This document shows positions 32,497-42,824 of a stretch of DNA of 64,000 nucleotides, piece after piece (within the stretch, counting starts at the first letter, position 1; each line of letters begins with the position of its first letter). Made by a program: the position numbers and the translations under genes. Origin of the DNA: Vibrio sinaloensis (GTDB lineage: Bacteria > Pseudomonadota > Gammaproteobacteria > Enterobacterales > Vibrionaceae); assembly GCF_023195835.1 (NCBI RefSeq), contig NZ_CP096199.1, positions 2,046,001 to 2,110,000 of the forward strand. Direction: 5' to 3'. The notes beneath the pieces are model-generated. The model had not been told where the DNA came from and made no database searches. It was given only the letters and a program-made list of their open reading frames with translations.

Positions 32497-33627
32497 CTAC
32501 TGCCTTAACTCTGGAGGAATAGGCAAGTCGGCGGTTTTCAAGTTAGGTCGCTGACCACCGCGCTTGCGATACTGTTTCAACTGGAACACGTAAGCGAGGA
32601 TCTGCGCGACGGCGGTAAACAAGCCGTCTGGAATTTCTTGTTCAAGCTCGGTTGAATGGTAGAGTGCTCGCGCTAAAGGCGGCGCTGGGACTACGTAGAT
32701 ATCGTGCTCGCGCGCTATTTCACGAATTTTCAGCGCCATATGGTCAGTCCCTTTGGCCACCACAATTGGCGCTCGATCCGTGTCTTGCTTATAGCGTAGT
32801 GCCACAGAGAAGTGCTCGGGGTTGGTCACAATCACGTCGGCCTGCGGCACTTCTGCCATCATGCGCCGCTGGGCAGCCTCACGCTGTAACATTCGAATTC
32901 GGCCTTTGACCTCAGGTTTACCTTCGGTATCTTTATACTCATCTTTGACCTCTTGTTTGGTCATTTTCAGTTGGTTGGCGTGTTGCCAAATCTGAAACGG
33001 AATATCAATCGCGACCACAATCAGCAAAGTGCAACTGATCAACAAGATAAAATCGAGCAAAATATCGAGCGCATGAAAGATGTTTTGTGGGTAGACATCC
33101 AAGCTCAGTTGAAACAGGTCAACTTGAGCGGCGTTAATGAGATAGAAAGCCATCCCTGACACCAGCGCGACTTTCAAAATAGACTTGATTAATTCGACCC
33201 AGCTTTGCAGCCCGACCATCCGCTTAAGCCCACTCAGTGGGTTCATTTTCGACCACTTTGGCATTGCCGCTTGAGCGGAGAAACTGATGCCGCCGACACC
33301 AGCGGCGCCGACTAGAGCCGCAATAAACAGCGTCACTAGAATTAGGACCAAGGGCATAATGAGCATACCCAGTGAGCCCAAAACGATATCGAACAGCTTT
33401 ACCTGATCAAAAACTTCTTCACGCGATAGGCTAAACATTCGCTCCATATTAGAAAACAGAGCGCGTGCCAACCCCTCGCCAAACCACATCAGGGCAATGG
33501 CGCCTACCACTAATACCGATACCGACGCTAACTCTTTTGACCTTGCAACCTGCCCTTTTTCTCGAGCCTGTTGCAAGCGCCTGGGCGTGGCGTCTTCGGT
33601 ACGTTCTTGACCGTCGGATTCTGCCAT
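32497..33627 (-). CDS. flhB: Flagellar export gate protein FlhB
   Basis: Membrane part of the flagellar type III export gate; its cytosolic domain switches substrate from rod/hook to filament proteins with help from FliK. The 376 residues have four membrane helices to about 210 and the cytosolic domain after that. The self-cleavage site normally reads Asn-Pro-Thr-His; here residues 269-272 read NPEH. Asn269 and Pro270, between which cleavage occurs, and His272 are kept. It is the last gene of the fliK-flhB run, 8 bp after fliR. Confidence 0.97.
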   Translation of the reverse strand: MAESDGQERTEDATPRRLQQAREKGQVARSKELASVSVLVVGAIALMWFGEGLARALFSNMERMFSLSREEVFDQVKLFDIVLGSLGMLIMPLVLILVTLFIAALVGAAGVGGISFSAQAAMPKWSKMNPLSGLKRMVGLQSWVELIKSILKVALVSGMAFYLINAAQVDLFQLSLDVYPQNIFHALDILLDFILLISCTLLIVVAIDIPFQIWQHANQLKMTKQEVKDEYKDTEGKPEVKGRIRMLQREAAQRRMMAEVPQADVIVTNPEHFSVALRYKQDTDRAPIVVAKGTDHMALKIREIAREHDIYVVPAPPLARALYHSTELEQEIPDGLFTAVAQILAYVFQLKQYRKRGGQRPNLKTADLPIPPELRQ

Positions 33628-33635
33628 CTAGTCTC

Positions 33636-34418
33636 CTAACAGTTGAGCCGAATAAAACGACAGATTTGCTGCTCACCCTGTAACCAGAATAGCTCATAGT
33701 GGTTGTACAAGCCGGCAATAATGTACCAACAGAGCAGCAAGCCCACCATCAACGCGAACGCGAAACCGAGTGAGAAAATATTAAGCTGCGGTGCAGCACG
33801 AGTCATCACGCCAAACGACAAGTTGATGGTCAGCAAGGCGATAATGCCCGATAGCGACATACTCAGCGCCACCTTAAACATGATACCCAGCCACAATGCC
33901 AGTTCGCGAAAATCAACCGTGGTGAGAGAGCCGGTGCCAATCGGCAAGGATTTAAAGCTCATCACAACCAGCATAATCATCTTTAAGTGACCATCTGTGG
34001 CCAGAAAAAACATGGTCGAGAGGAACATGAATAGCTGACCAAGCAGCGGCGTGTTTTGTCCATTCGCCGGGTCAACCATAGAAGCGAAACCCAAACTCGA
34101 TTGCATACCCAAGATTTGACCTAAGATAACAAAGGTTTGAATCATAAACTGAGTCACCGTGCCCATCGCGACACCGATGATGATCTGCTCAAGTAGGGTC
34201 ATAAACCCGGCAAAAGAGAGCAGTTCGATATTGTCGGGTACCGCCGGAACCGCTGGCATCACGGCAAACGTAATCGCTAGCCCCAAGTAGAGCCTGACCC
34301 TTGTCGAGACAAAGCGAGCGCCAGTCACCGACATGACCATCAACATCGCCGCAATACGGGTGTAAGGCCAAAAGTAGTTGGCAATCCAGTCAAGTACAAC
34401 GCTAGCAGGATACTCCAT
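33636..34418 (-). CDS. fliR: Flagellar export gate protein FliR
   Basis: A polytopic membrane protein of 260 residues that forms the core export channel with FliP and FliQ. It is hydrophobic throughout, with family segments such as GARFVSTRVRLYLGLAI and LGFASMVDPANGQ. It lies 8 bp after fliQ and 8 bp before flhB. Confidence 0.96.
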   Translation of the reverse strand: MEYPASVVLDWIANYFWPYTRIAAMLMVMSVTGARFVSTRVRLYLGLAITFAVMPAVPAVPDNIELLSFAGFMTLLEQIIIGVAMGTVTQFMIQTFVILGQILGMQSSLGFASMVDPANGQNTPLLGQLFMFLSTMFFLATDGHLKMIMLVVMSFKSLPIGTGSLTTVDFRELALWLGIMFKVALSMSLSGIIALLTINLSFGVMTRAAPQLNIFSLGFAFALMVGLLLCWYIIAGLYNHYELFWLQGEQQICRFIRLNC

Positions 34419-34426
34419 AACCGGAC

Positions 34427-34696
34427 CTAGTAGAGAACTTGAGGTAAGCGTTCAATCAGACCAAAGAAAAACTCCATCAACATCTGCGTCATCCAATGGC
34501 CAAATAACATCAGCGCCAGAAGGGTGACGATCAAACGCGGTAAAAAGCTTAACGTCTGTTCGTTGATAGAGGTCGCGGCTTGGAAAATCGCCACCACCAA
34601 ACCAATCAATAGACTGGGAATGATGATCGCAGACACCATGATAAGCACCATCCACAGTGCTTCACGAAACAGCTCGACGAACATTTCAGGAGTCAT
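34427..34696 (-). CDS. fliQ: Flagellar export gate protein FliQ
   Basis: An 89-residue protein with two membrane helices; four copies join FliP and FliR in the export gate. Typical segments are MTPEMFVELFREALW and FQAATSINEQTLSFLPR. It sits between fliP and fliR with short gaps. Confidence 0.96.
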   Translation of the reverse strand: MTPEMFVELFREALWMVLIMVSAIIIPSLLIGLVVAIFQAATSINEQTLSFLPRLIVTLLALMLFGHWMTQMLMEFFFGLIERLPQVLY

Positions 34697-34709
34697 AATC
34701 TTCCTCCCG

Positions 34710-35585
34710 TCACAACGCGAAGCTGCCAGCGAGCGTGGATAGAATCAGGTTCCAACCGTCGACCAATACAAACAGCATCAGTTTGAACGGCAGCGAGACA
34801 ATCATCGGTGACAGCATCATCATACCCATTGCCATCAGCACTGAGGCGACAACCAAGTCAATCACTAAGAACGGCAAAAACAGCATAAAGCCGATTTGGA
34901 ATGCAGTTTTTAACTCTGAGGTGATAAAGGCCGGGATCAATACCGCCATCGACACCTCTTCAGGTGCGGTTGCGGTAGAACCAGAGATGTTAACGAATGT
35001 CTCCAAGTCTTTGACTCGCGTCTGCTTGAGCATGAAGTCTTTCATTGGCACTTGGGCTAAGTCAAACGCCTGGCGTGCACTGATCTGCTCGTTAATGTAT
35101 GGCTGGATCGCATCATCATTAATCTTACTTAGCACCGGCGACATGATGAAAAACGTTAGGAATATCGCAATACCAATAATCACTTGGTTTGACGGAGTCT
35201 GTTGTAAACCCATGGCTTGACGCAATATCGACATCACCACCACGATCCGGGTAAATGAGGTCATCAGGATAACCATGGCGGGTAAGAACCCGAGCATGGT
35301 CATCAGGGCTAAGATTTGCAGGTTGATGGAATAGTCTTCGGTGCCATCGGGGTTAGTGGTCATGGTGAACGCAGGTATTCCAGCACCGCTGCCAGCAAAT
35401 GTCCCAGTCGATATAGTGCGCGAGGCGCCCTGTTCACGCTCCATCGCTGACACAGTGACCGAGTCCGTGGCCGCAACATTCGCAGGAACAGAAGTGGCTA
35501 GCTCTTCCTCTGCTGATGCCACCCAGGTGACCAGTGACAGGACGCAAGCCAGTAATAGCGTGAATAACTTAGTCTTTGTGATCAT
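34710..35585 (-). CDS. fliP: Flagellar export gate protein FliP
   Basis: A core export gate protein of 291 residues. An N-terminal signal-like segment (to about residue 26, ending WVASAEE) and a variable linker precede the conserved part with [19 protein letters not shown] and [16 protein letters not shown]. The start overlaps the end of fliO by 17 bp. Confidence 0.96.
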   Translation of the reverse strand: MITKTKLFTLLLACVLSLVTWVASAEEELATSVPANVAATDSVTVSAMEREQGASRTISTGTFAGSGAGIPAFTMTTNPDGTEDYSINLQILALMTMLGFLPAMVILMTSFTRIVVVMSILRQAMGLQQTPSNQVIIGIAIFLTFFIMSPVLSKINDDAIQPYINEQISARQAFDLAQVPMKDFMLKQTRVKDLETFVNISGSTATAPEEVSMAVLIPAFITSELKTAFQIGFMLFLPFLVIDLVVASVLMAMGMMMLSPMIVSLPFKLMLFVLVDGWNLILSTLAGSFAL

Positions 35586-35973
35586 TCTTCTTTAACAGCT
35601 GAGTCAGTTGATTGGAAAACGAACTGACCGCTAGCTCCTCCTGAGACAGTGGCTTATCCAACTTCGCGATGAGTTGAATCGACTGCGCCGTAGCACCGAC
35701 CAAAAATTGCTCCTCTCCGGCCTGGACGATCATGATTCGTTCTCGGTGACCGACTGCAATTTGCCGCACGACACTAAGGCCCTTTTGATTGACCAACGCA
35801 GGCACACGCATCCGTTTCAGCAACCAAGCCAAAAGCAAAATAAAGGCAATAACGAACAAGAGCGACCCAAAAGTGGTCGCCCAGTCAAGTTGGCTACCTG
35901 TGGTGGTAGCCATCGCCGTTGGTGAAAGTAGAAGAAGCGAAAAAAGTAAGCGCTTCCTAACTTCTAACCTCAT
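35569..35973 (-). CDS. fliO: Flagellar biosynthesis protein FliO
   Basis: A small membrane protein of 134 residues that stabilises FliP during gate assembly. An N-terminal signal-like helix is followed by a transmembrane helix near 35-50 ([20 protein letters not shown]) and a short cytosolic domain. It is the least conserved protein of the gate; its position between fliN and fliP supports the call. Confidence 0.9.
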   Translation of the reverse strand: MRLEVRKRLLFSLLLLSPTAMATTTGSQLDWATTFGSLLFVIAFILLLAWLLKRMRVPALVNQKGLSVVRQIAVGHRERIMIVQAGEEQFLVGATAQSIQLIAKLDKPLSQEELAVSSFSNQLTQLLKKNDHKD

Positions 35974-35986
35974 AAGTAACCTTACT

Positions 35987-36397
35987 CTATCTGAGTTTTT
36001 TAATACGCTCAGTCTGGCTAATCACATCGGTTAAACGAATACCGAACTTATCGTTGACCACCACCACTTCACCGTGTGCAATCAAGGTTCCATTTACCAA
36101 AACATCAAGGGACTCGCCTGCCAAACGCTCAAGCTCGACTACTGAACCTTGGTTGAGTTGCAGTAAGTTGCGGATACTAATTTGTGAGCGCCCGACTTCC
36201 ATTGAGATGGTGACGGGAATGTCGAGAATCGTATCGAGTTTACGTCGCTCATCTTCCGAGATCGGGGGCGCTGTATCTTCGAGCTCATCAAGCTGAGCTG
36301 ACATCACTTCATCGACATCAATCTCTGGCGCAGATGGATCCTCACCAAGAGCCGCAGCCCACTCATCCGCCAATTTTTGGTCGTCACTTGGTTCCAT
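35987..36397 (-). CDS. fliN: Flagellar motor switch protein FliN
   Basis: A C-ring protein of 136 residues. The N-terminal half is acidic and variable; the C-terminal SpoA domain (about 55-136) carries LDIPVTISMEVGRSQISIRN and GTLIAHGEVVVVNDKFGIR. With FliM and FliG it sets the direction of rotation. It lies 20 bp after fliM. Confidence 0.96.
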   Translation of the reverse strand: MEPSDDQKLADEWAAALGEDPSAPEIDVDEVMSAQLDELEDTAPPISEDERRKLDTILDIPVTISMEVGRSQISIRNLLQLNQGSVVELERLAGESLDVLVNGTLIAHGEVVVVNDKFGIRLTDVISQTERIKKLR

Positions 36398-36417
36398 ACC
36401 TGTTACCTATTTCTGTT

Positions 36418-37467
36418 TTATTCATCCATATCACCTTCATCTTCTTCTAGCTCAGAAATCACATCTTTGCCGAGGAAAGCAATATCGGTTTTAACTACAT
36501 CTGGACGTTTGATCTTCTCAGAGACTTGCACCGCGAGCTTCTCACCAGAACGACCCATTTTCACCCGAAATGTCGGCAGTTCTTCAACAAACATCACCGC
36601 ATGCTCGGGCATGTCGATTGGGATAATGTCTCCCGGTCGCAGCTCCATTAGATCGCGTAAGGAAATATCTTGTTCAAGTAAATCAACTCGGAAGTTAACC
36701 GGAACATCCATGATCTCTTCGCGTAGCGCCGTGCTCCAACGTACGTCGGTTTCCATTTTGTCAGATTGGACACCGGCATCTAGCAACTCGCGAATCGGTT
36801 CAACCATGGAGTAAGGCATCACCACATGGAAATCACCGCCACCACCATCGACTTCAATGTGGAAGGAGCTGACAACAATCACCTCGGTTGGGCTAACAAT
36901 ATTGGCCATACTTGGGTTTACTTCTGAATCCAGGTATTCAAACTCGACACCCATCACTGGTGACCAGGCTTCCTTGTAGTCCTCGAAGACAATTTTTAGC
37001 AGCAGCTGTACGATGCGACGCTCAGTCGGGGTAAATTCTCGCCCTTCAATACGAGCATGGAAACGGCCGTCACCACCAAAGAAGTTTTCTACTAGGATAA
37101 AGACCAAGCGCGCTTCCATGGTAATCAATGCTGTGCCTTTCAGCGGTCTAAAACGCACCATGTTCAAGCTGGTCGGGACGTACAAAGTATTTTGGTACTC
37201 ACCAAACTTCATCATTTGTACGCCATTAATCGAGACTTCGGCGGTCTTGCGCAGCATGTTAAATAGACTGATTCGCATATGACGTGCGAAACGCTCGTTG
37301 ATAAGCTCGAGCGTCGGCATTCGACCACGTACAATGCGGTCTTGAGATGAAAAGTCAAAGTCAACGGCACTCGTGTCCGAGGCAACTTCTTCCTCTTCTA
37401 CCTCATCGACATCGTCAACACCGTGAAGAAGCGCATCGATCTCGTCTTGGCTTAGTAAATCAGTCAC
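36418..37467 (-). CDS. fliM: Flagellar motor switch protein FliM
   Basis: Binds phosphorylated CheY and links it to the rotor. The N-terminal CheY-P-binding peptide is clear (LSQDEIDALLHG, residues 4-15). The middle domain carries FNMLRKTAEVSINGVQ, and a SpoA domain ends the protein. The 349 residues are typical. It lies 7 bp after fliL. Confidence 0.97.
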   Translation of the reverse strand: MTDLLSQDEIDALLHGVDDVDEVEEEEVASDTSAVDFDFSSQDRIVRGRMPTLELINERFARHMRISLFNMLRKTAEVSINGVQMMKFGEYQNTLYVPTSLNMVRFRPLKGTALITMEARLVFILVENFFGGDGRFHARIEGREFTPTERRIVQLLLKIVFEDYKEAWSPVMGVEFEYLDSEVNPSMANIVSPTEVIVVSSFHIEVDGGGGDFHVVMPYSMVEPIRELLDAGVQSDKMETDVRWSTALREEIMDVPVNFRVDLLEQDISLRDLMELRPGDIIPIDMPEHAVMFVEELPTFRVKMGRSGEKLAVQVSEKIKRPDVVKTDIAFLGKDVISELEEDEGDMDE

Positions 37468-37474
37468 TGGTCAC

Positions 37475-37972
37475 CTATTGCATTACAAAATCAGTAAACA
37501 AAACACGTTCGATGACCGGCTGGCCAACGGCGCGATTCAAACTCGCTTTGATATCATCCGTGGCTTTGTCGCGAAGTTCGACCCGACCATTGGTGGTTCG
37601 CAGTTGCTCAAGCGTCGCTGAGGCAAAAGTACTCAGCAGAGAGCTTTCAATCAACGGCGAATGGTAACGAGCAAGGTTTTCGTTTTCGCTGCCGCGAACC
37701 ATCAACTGGACCTTAATCTGCACCAAGCGATCTCTCTTATCGCCGGTCACATTAAACAAAAACGGTTGGGGGATATTGACATAGGCCACGGGATCAACCG
37801 GCGCCACTGCCTGTTGGGCTGCCGCTTGCTGGCTTTCCCCCCCCTCGTCAGAGCCCAATAAGAAAAACGCTGCGCCACCGCCACCCACAAGCAAGACAAC
37901 CACTGCGATAATAATGATCAGGAGCTTGCTTTTTCCCTTGGGGGCTTCTGTTTCGACTTCTTCAACTGCCAT
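37475..37972 (-). CDS. fliL: Flagellar basal body-associated protein FliL
   Basis: An inner-membrane protein of 165 residues that surrounds the stator and raises torque; in Vibrio it matters for stator placement under load. A cytosolic N-terminus, one helix at about 18-38 (LLIIIIAVVVLLVGGGGAAF), and a periplasmic domain with the usual NVTGDKRDRLVQIKVQL segment. It is in the fliK-flhB run. Confidence 0.94.
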   Translation of the reverse strand: MAVEEVETEAPKGKSKLLIIIIAVVVLLVGGGGAAFFLLGSDEGGESQQAAAQQAVAPVDPVAYVNIPQPFLFNVTGDKRDRLVQIKVQLMVRGSENENLARYHSPLIESSLLSTFASATLEQLRTTNGRVELRDKATDDIKASLNRAVGQPVIERVLFTDFVMQ

Positions 37973-38006
37973 GCTTAACGTTCTCTATTTGTTCATTTTT
38001 TATAGT

Positions 38007-40055
38007 TTAAGCGTAATAACTAATTCCATCACGCTTTGCAGCGACATTCAAATCAAGATTGATGTCTGGTTCAAGGTTTTCTTCACCTTGGAAGCCCTGA
38101 CTGCTGCCTCCTTGACCAGGATTGCCTTGTCCACCCTCTGCATAACGCTTTTGCTGCTGTCCAGAGGCTTGCTGTTGCACTGAGGTATCACCGAGCTGAA
38201 CCCCCTGCTGCGCGAGCATCTCTCGCAGCCTTGGCATCGACTGTTCAATCACATCGCGTGCTTGCTGGTTGGCCACGGTAAAGTGAACTGTTGCCGCGTC
38301 TCCGTTCATGTTCATCCGAATTTGCATGCGACCTAATTCAGGTGGATCGAGTCGAATATCGATATTCTTAAGATTCTTCGACATCATCATCTGCATCCGC
38401 TCAGCTACTTGCTCACCCGCCAAGTCACGATTGAGCTGCAGTGGCGCTTGAGCTACTTGATCCGCTCTGGCTTGTGTCAGCGCATTGCTGCCCGGTTGCC
38501 CTGCCGCTTGTGCTAATTGCTGGGCAAAACCGCTGCTGCTTTCACTGCCCGCTTGGGCGCCTTCGGTTTTACCTGTTGTAAGCTGGCCCGCTCCTACTTT
38601 AGCGCCAAGCGCCGCTTTCAACAGCATTTGGTCCTGACTTACTGCTGCGGTTGGCGCTGCAGCAAGCTGTTGTAACTGACTCGCGGCAATATCGTTGGGC
38701 AATGGCACTGCCTGAGCTGCGCTGGCCTGAAGTGCTTGCTGTGCGAATTGCGCTTGAGCTTGCTGATTAACAATCGCATGGTGCACCGACTGAGCCACTG
38801 CGGCTTGTTGAGGCTTGGCTGATAGCTCTGATTTTAGCTTCAGTTCATCACTACTGACTTGCTCGGCTGACGCCCAAGGAATGGCCGCTGCAGTCGATGC
38901 TGCCGCTAGCTCTGGGGAAATCTGTTGCTCACTGTCGCCATCGCTGCTGGCAGCGCCCGTCAACACAGCCCCCGCAGCCACAGCACCCATACTTTGCGGC
39001 GCTTTCGCTATTGTCGCTGTCTCACCAGCGGCTACTAGCGACGCAGAAGTGAGTGTACTCGCCTGCACGTCACTTGGCGCCTCACTTACTACCGCCGTTG
39101 CTGAGCCTGTTACGACTTTATCTGGCTGCTCTGCGACAGCATCGGCTTGTTGCTCGGGTTTTAGTGAATCTTGCTGCTGAGGTTCAATCTCGATCTGTTC
39201 CGCGCCTGTATTAACTTGGCTTTGAGCCACTGCGGCTACGCTAACAGCAGCCGCGGCCGCTGCTCCGTTACCCGTAAGATTCTCCTGATCATCTTCAGCT
39301 GGCTGCGCCACCTGAGTCTCATCTGCCGAAGGTTCAATGAATCGCTGCGCAGACGCGGGAATCGTCGCGGTTTGCTGTTGATTCACGCTTGACGCGTCGG
39401 CCTCTTCACCATCAATCGCTGCCACTGCTTGTGTATGGTTCTCCTTAAGCACTGACTTATTAGTGTCAACAACCTCTGCATCTGCCGTTGCCTGCTGGTT
39501 GAGATTGGTTTTTGCTTCTTGGCTTGACACCGATAGCTTGGTTTCTTCATCGATGCTCGCTTCCACTGGCTCGTTGCCTGGTTGCTGAGCCTCGCTTTGT
39601 GCTGCTGCACGGCTAGATTGTGGTGGCAACTCTTTGCCGTCTTGAGCCTTAAGCGCTCGATTCGACTCATCTAAGCGCTGCAAGACTTGGTCGTTATCTG
39701 ACACTATCTTAGCGGCATCGCTCTTTTCTTCAGGTGAGTCTTTCGCGGCTTTCACCGACTGCGTTTCATCGGCTTCGTTACTCTGCTCCAGTAACACCTC
39801 GGTCGACTGATCTTTCTCGCTAGACACTTTAGTTTTGCTTGCTTCACCATCAGCCGTTACCTCAGCCTCTGCTGCGACTTTTTCCGCAGATACACTAGCC
39901 TCACTGGTTTCTTGGCTGCTCTCACCTTTGATTAAAGCCGCCAACTTGGCAAAAAAGCCTCCAGACTCGGATGTTTCCGTTGTCGCCTCGCCACCTTCTG
40001 AGGCGGCAACAGTCGCTTTGGGACTCTCTGATACCGATGACAAGTTAATATTCAT
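38007..40055 (-). CDS. fliK: Flagellar hook-length control protein FliK
   Basis: A secreted molecular ruler that measures the hook and then signals FlhB. The 682 residues have a long Ala/Gln/Ser/Glu-rich disordered part to about 530, and a C-terminal Flg_hook domain with KNIDIRLDPPELGRMQIRMN. The ATG of MNINLSSVSES is preferred to a GTG five codons earlier. A sigma-54 promoter lies 125-140 bp upstream, making fliK the first gene of the fliKLMNOPQR-flhB unit. Confidence 0.93.
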   Translation of the reverse strand: MNINLSSVSESPKATVAASEGGEATTETSESGGFFAKLAALIKGESSQETSEASVSAEKVAAEAEVTADGEASKTKVSSEKDQSTEVLLEQSNEADETQSVKAAKDSPEEKSDAAKIVSDNDQVLQRLDESNRALKAQDGKELPPQSSRAAAQSEAQQPGNEPVEASIDEETKLSVSSQEAKTNLNQQATADAEVVDTNKSVLKENHTQAVAAIDGEEADASSVNQQQTATIPASAQRFIEPSADETQVAQPAEDDQENLTGNGAAAAAAVSVAAVAQSQVNTGAEQIEIEPQQQDSLKPEQQADAVAEQPDKVVTGSATAVVSEAPSDVQASTLTSASLVAAGETATIAKAPQSMGAVAAGAVLTGAASSDGDSEQQISPELAAASTAAAIPWASAEQVSSDELKLKSELSAKPQQAAVAQSVHHAIVNQQAQAQFAQQALQASAAQAVPLPNDIAASQLQQLAAAPTAAVSQDQMLLKAALGAKVGAGQLTTGKTEGAQAGSESSSGFAQQLAQAAGQPGSNALTQARADQVAQAPLQLNRDLAGEQVAERMQMMMSKNLKNIDIRLDPPELGRMQIRMNMNGDAATVHFTVANQQARDVIEQSMPRLREMLAQQGVQLGDTSVQQQASGQQQKRYAEGGQGNPGQGGSSQGFQGEENLEPDINLDLNVAAKRDGISYYA

Positions 40056-40179
40056 ACGAGCTTCACTCACTGTAGTGCGCGCAGGTGGCGCTATCTGGCA
40101 CAGACACGGTAAACAGCCTAATTCAGGTTGAATCCGAGTTTGTTAGGTTACGTTAACGTACGTGTTACCAGAGTTATTT

Positions 40180-40195
40180 TGCAAAAAGTACGCCA
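40180..40195 (-). promoter_or_regulatory. Sigma-54 promoter of the fliK operon
   Basis: On the minus strand TGGCGTACTTTTTGCA has the invariant GG-N10-GC of RpoN promoters (consensus TGGCACG-N4-TTGCA). It implies activation by FlrA or FlrC. Confidence 0.85.
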
Positions 40196-40234
40196 AATAA
40201 AGGCTTAGGCGGATGTATTATCATCGATGTGAGG

Positions 40235-40675
40235 TTAGTTCAAACTGCGGCGGCCAAATTGAAGAGTAGAAAACTCATCCATTTGTTGCTGTTCGCGGCG
40301 GTTTTGTAAGCGCTGCTTTTCGTTTTGCTTTTTCTCGATCAACCACTCGTAGGAACGACGCTTCTTACGACACTCTAGCCAGTTCTGTTCACAGTTATTG
40401 ACTTGATCCTTGAAGTGCGACTCCGCCAGTTTCTGTTTAGAGAGCGTTTCATCGAGCGTAGATAAGAAGCGATTTAAATGGGAGTATTGGCTGGCAGTCA
40501 ATCCTTGCTGACCACGGTCGACCAATTGCTGACAATAGTCGAGGCGATATTTTTCGATCTGCTCTAACTGCTGGTAGTAGCCTTCCAGCTCAGTGCGCGC
40601 TTGACTAAGCGCCAACGCGGCCTGATTTTCGCGCTCTTTGGCTTGCTCAAGCAAAAACTCAAGTGCGTTGTCCAT
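40235..40675 (-). CDS. fliJ: Flagellar export protein FliJ
   Basis: A 146-residue antiparallel coiled coil that sits in the FliI ATPase ring and links it to FlhA. The sequence is almost entirely charged heptads rich in Gln, Arg and Glu. It is the last gene of fliE-fliJ, 3 bp after fliI, and separated from fliK by a gap holding a sigma-54 promoter. Confidence 0.94.
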   Translation of the reverse strand: MDNALEFLLEQAKERENQAALALSQARTELEGYYQQLEQIEKYRLDYCQQLVDRGQQGLTASQYSHLNRFLSTLDETLSKQKLAESHFKDQVNNCEQNWLECRKKRRSYEWLIEKKQNEKQRLQNRREQQQMDEFSTLQFGRRSLN

Positions 40676-40678
40676 CGA

Positions 40679-42004
40679 TTACCCTTCCCCATGCAGCAGG
40701 TTGCGCAACATGTTGACACACATGTCGTACGGAACGGTCTCTTTCATGCTTTGCTGTAAGTAGCTGTCGAGTTTCGGCTTGAGGGTAAACGCCCCATCAA
40801 TCGCCGGATCGGTACCGGGTTTGTAGGCACCGATTGAAACCAAGTCTTGATTCTTGCGGCAAATCGACAGTACCTGTCTCACCGCTTTAGACATCAATAT
40901 GTGCTCTTCAGAGGTAATCTGTGGCATGACACGGCTGACCGATTTTTCTACATCAATTGCAGGATAGTGGCCTGCGTCGGCCATTTCACGCGATAGCACG
41001 ACGTGACCGTCGAGTATCGCTCGCGAGGCATCCGCGATTGGGTCTTGCAGATCGTCACCTTCGGTCAATACGGTGAAAAAAGCGGTAATCGAACCTTGAT
41101 CGGGGTTACCGTTGCCGGCGCGCTCGACCAAAGCCGGTAGCTTGGCAAAAACCGAAGGTGGATAACCTTTGGTGGCTGGCGGCTCACCCACTGAAAGCGC
41201 AATCTCACGTTGAGCTTGAGCAAAACGTGTTAGTGAGTCCATGAGTAGTAACACGTCCAAACCTTGGTCGCGAAAATATTCGGCAATCGTGAGTGCGGTT
41301 TGACAACCTTTCAAACGCATCAGCGGCGAGGAGTCTGCTGGCGCCGCGACCACTACCGAACGCTGACGACCATCGACACCTAAGATCTCTTCGATAAACT
41401 CTTTAACCTCTCGGCCACGTTCACCGATCAGTCCAACCACCACCACCTGAGCGGTGGTACCACGAGTCATCATGCCTAAAGTGACCGACTTACCGACACC
41501 GGAGCCGGCAAATAGGCCAATACGCTGGCCTTTGCCCACCGTTAATAAGCCGTTGATGGCTTTGATACCGACATCCAAAGGTTCAGAAATGGGTTTGCGT
41601 GCTAGCGGGTTAATCGGCTCGGCGTTGAACGAGGCGCGCTGCTCAGTATAAATAGGGCCAAGACCATCGAGAGGATTGCCGACCCCATCAATAACACGGC
41701 CAAGCAGCTCCATTCCGACCGGCAGTCCAGATTCACTGGTCATCGGCGTTACTTTGGCCCCCGGTAGTACCCCAGTGATCTGCTCGCTTGGCATCAGATA
41801 GAGATTGTCACCAGAAAAACCGACCACTTCCGCTTCCATCTCGCCATGCATGGTTTCAACCTTGCACAAGCTGCCGATAGGCGCGCGGCAGCCAGTCGCT
41901 TCCAACGTCAAGCCGACCACACGCACTAATTTACCGGACGCAACAGGTCGGCAAGTTAAACCTTGGGTTTTGTATTGAGAGAGACGTTCCGCCAGCGCCA
42001 GCAT
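40679..42004 (-). CDS. fliI: Flagellum-specific ATPase FliI
   Basis: The F1-like ATPase that energises flagellar export, 441 residues. Walker [10 protein letters not shown] lies at about 164-172; Walker B is within [18 protein letters not shown]. It shares one base with the fliH stop. FliH, FliI and FliJ act together beneath the export gate. Confidence 0.97.
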   Translation of the reverse strand: MLALAERLSQYKTQGLTCRPVASGKLVRVVGLTLEATGCRAPIGSLCKVETMHGEMEAEVVGFSGDNLYLMPSEQITGVLPGAKVTPMTSESGLPVGMELLGRVIDGVGNPLDGLGPIYTEQRASFNAEPINPLARKPISEPLDVGIKAINGLLTVGKGQRIGLFAGSGVGKSVTLGMMTRGTTAQVVVVGLIGERGREVKEFIEEILGVDGRQRSVVVAAPADSSPLMRLKGCQTALTIAEYFRDQGLDVLLLMDSLTRFAQAQREIALSVGEPPATKGYPPSVFAKLPALVERAGNGNPDQGSITAFFTVLTEGDDLQDPIADASRAILDGHVVLSREMADAGHYPAIDVEKSVSRVMPQITSEEHILMSKAVRQVLSICRKNQDLVSIGAYKPGTDPAIDGAFTLKPKLDSYLQQSMKETVPYDMCVNMLRNLLHGEG

Positions 42005-42804
42005 TACTCACCACCTTGGTGACGATTGACTCCACAAAAGCTTTGAATAACGCTACGAATTCGATCTTCCATCCGGTAGTTGACACTCGACTCACCCGCT
42101 TCGATTTGCACATCACCGCGGTTAAGCGCAGGTTCGCTCATTAACGTCCAATTGCGGAACTCAAGTTGTTCCTCACCGTAGGAAGAACGAATAATTTCCA
42201 CATCGTCAGGATGGAGTTTGAGGGTAATAGCATGGCCCGAGATCGGCAGAGACTCTACCGATTGTTTGATGGTATCGAGTACCACCTGAGGATTGGTTTG
42301 CACTTCAACATGGACCACCTCTTTCACCAAAGTCAGTACCATATCGACCAGCTGTTTTTCGACTTGAGCATTCATTAGCTCAAGGGGTTGTGCAAACTGA
42401 TTGGCGAGATTGACAAAGGTTTTCACTTGCTGCTGAATAAACTCTTGCCCAGCCGCAACGCCTTCAACTTTGCCTGCTTCTACGCCCTCTTGCTTGCCTT
42501 CGTCAAAACCTTGCTGTTTACCTTTGTCGTAACCTTGCTTGAAACCCGCTTCTTGTCCTTGATGAAGCCCCTCCTGATAAGCTTGTTGCTTGATCAGTTC
42601 AATTTCATCTTCGCTCAGCGCTTTAGGGGCTTCTTCTTGGGCCGGCTCGGCAATTGGCATCCAGCTCGGGTCATAGTTCATCGCCGTTTCTTTGGCTTGA
42701 CCGTGGGTTTGCGCCGTATAGTCAGGCATACCCCAACGCTCAGGTTTTTCGACCTGCTCGTCATTGTCTAATCGTAAAAAACCGCGCTTTCTTTCCAAAG
42801 ACAT
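42004..42804 (-). CDS. fliH: Flagellar assembly protein FliH
   Basis: Regulator of FliI and tether to the C ring. The 266 residues include a run of glycine-spaced helical repeats ([20 protein letters not shown], about 75-120), the GxxxG-like pattern typical of FliH, then a V-ATPase E-subunit-like C-terminal domain. It lies 20 bp after fliG. Confidence 0.94.
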   Translation of the reverse strand: MSLERKRGFLRLDNDEQVEKPERWGMPDYTAQTHGQAKETAMNYDPSWMPIAEPAQEEAPKALSEDEIELIKQQAYQEGLHQGQEAGFKQGYDKGKQQGFDEGKQEGVEAGKVEGVAAGQEFIQQQVKTFVNLANQFAQPLELMNAQVEKQLVDMVLTLVKEVVHVEVQTNPQVVLDTIKQSVESLPISGHAITLKLHPDDVEIIRSSYGEEQLEFRNWTLMSEPALNRGDVQIEAGESSVNYRMEDRIRSVIQSFCGVNRHQGGE

Positions 42805-42824
42805 ACAGACCTTAGTTACTTAGC

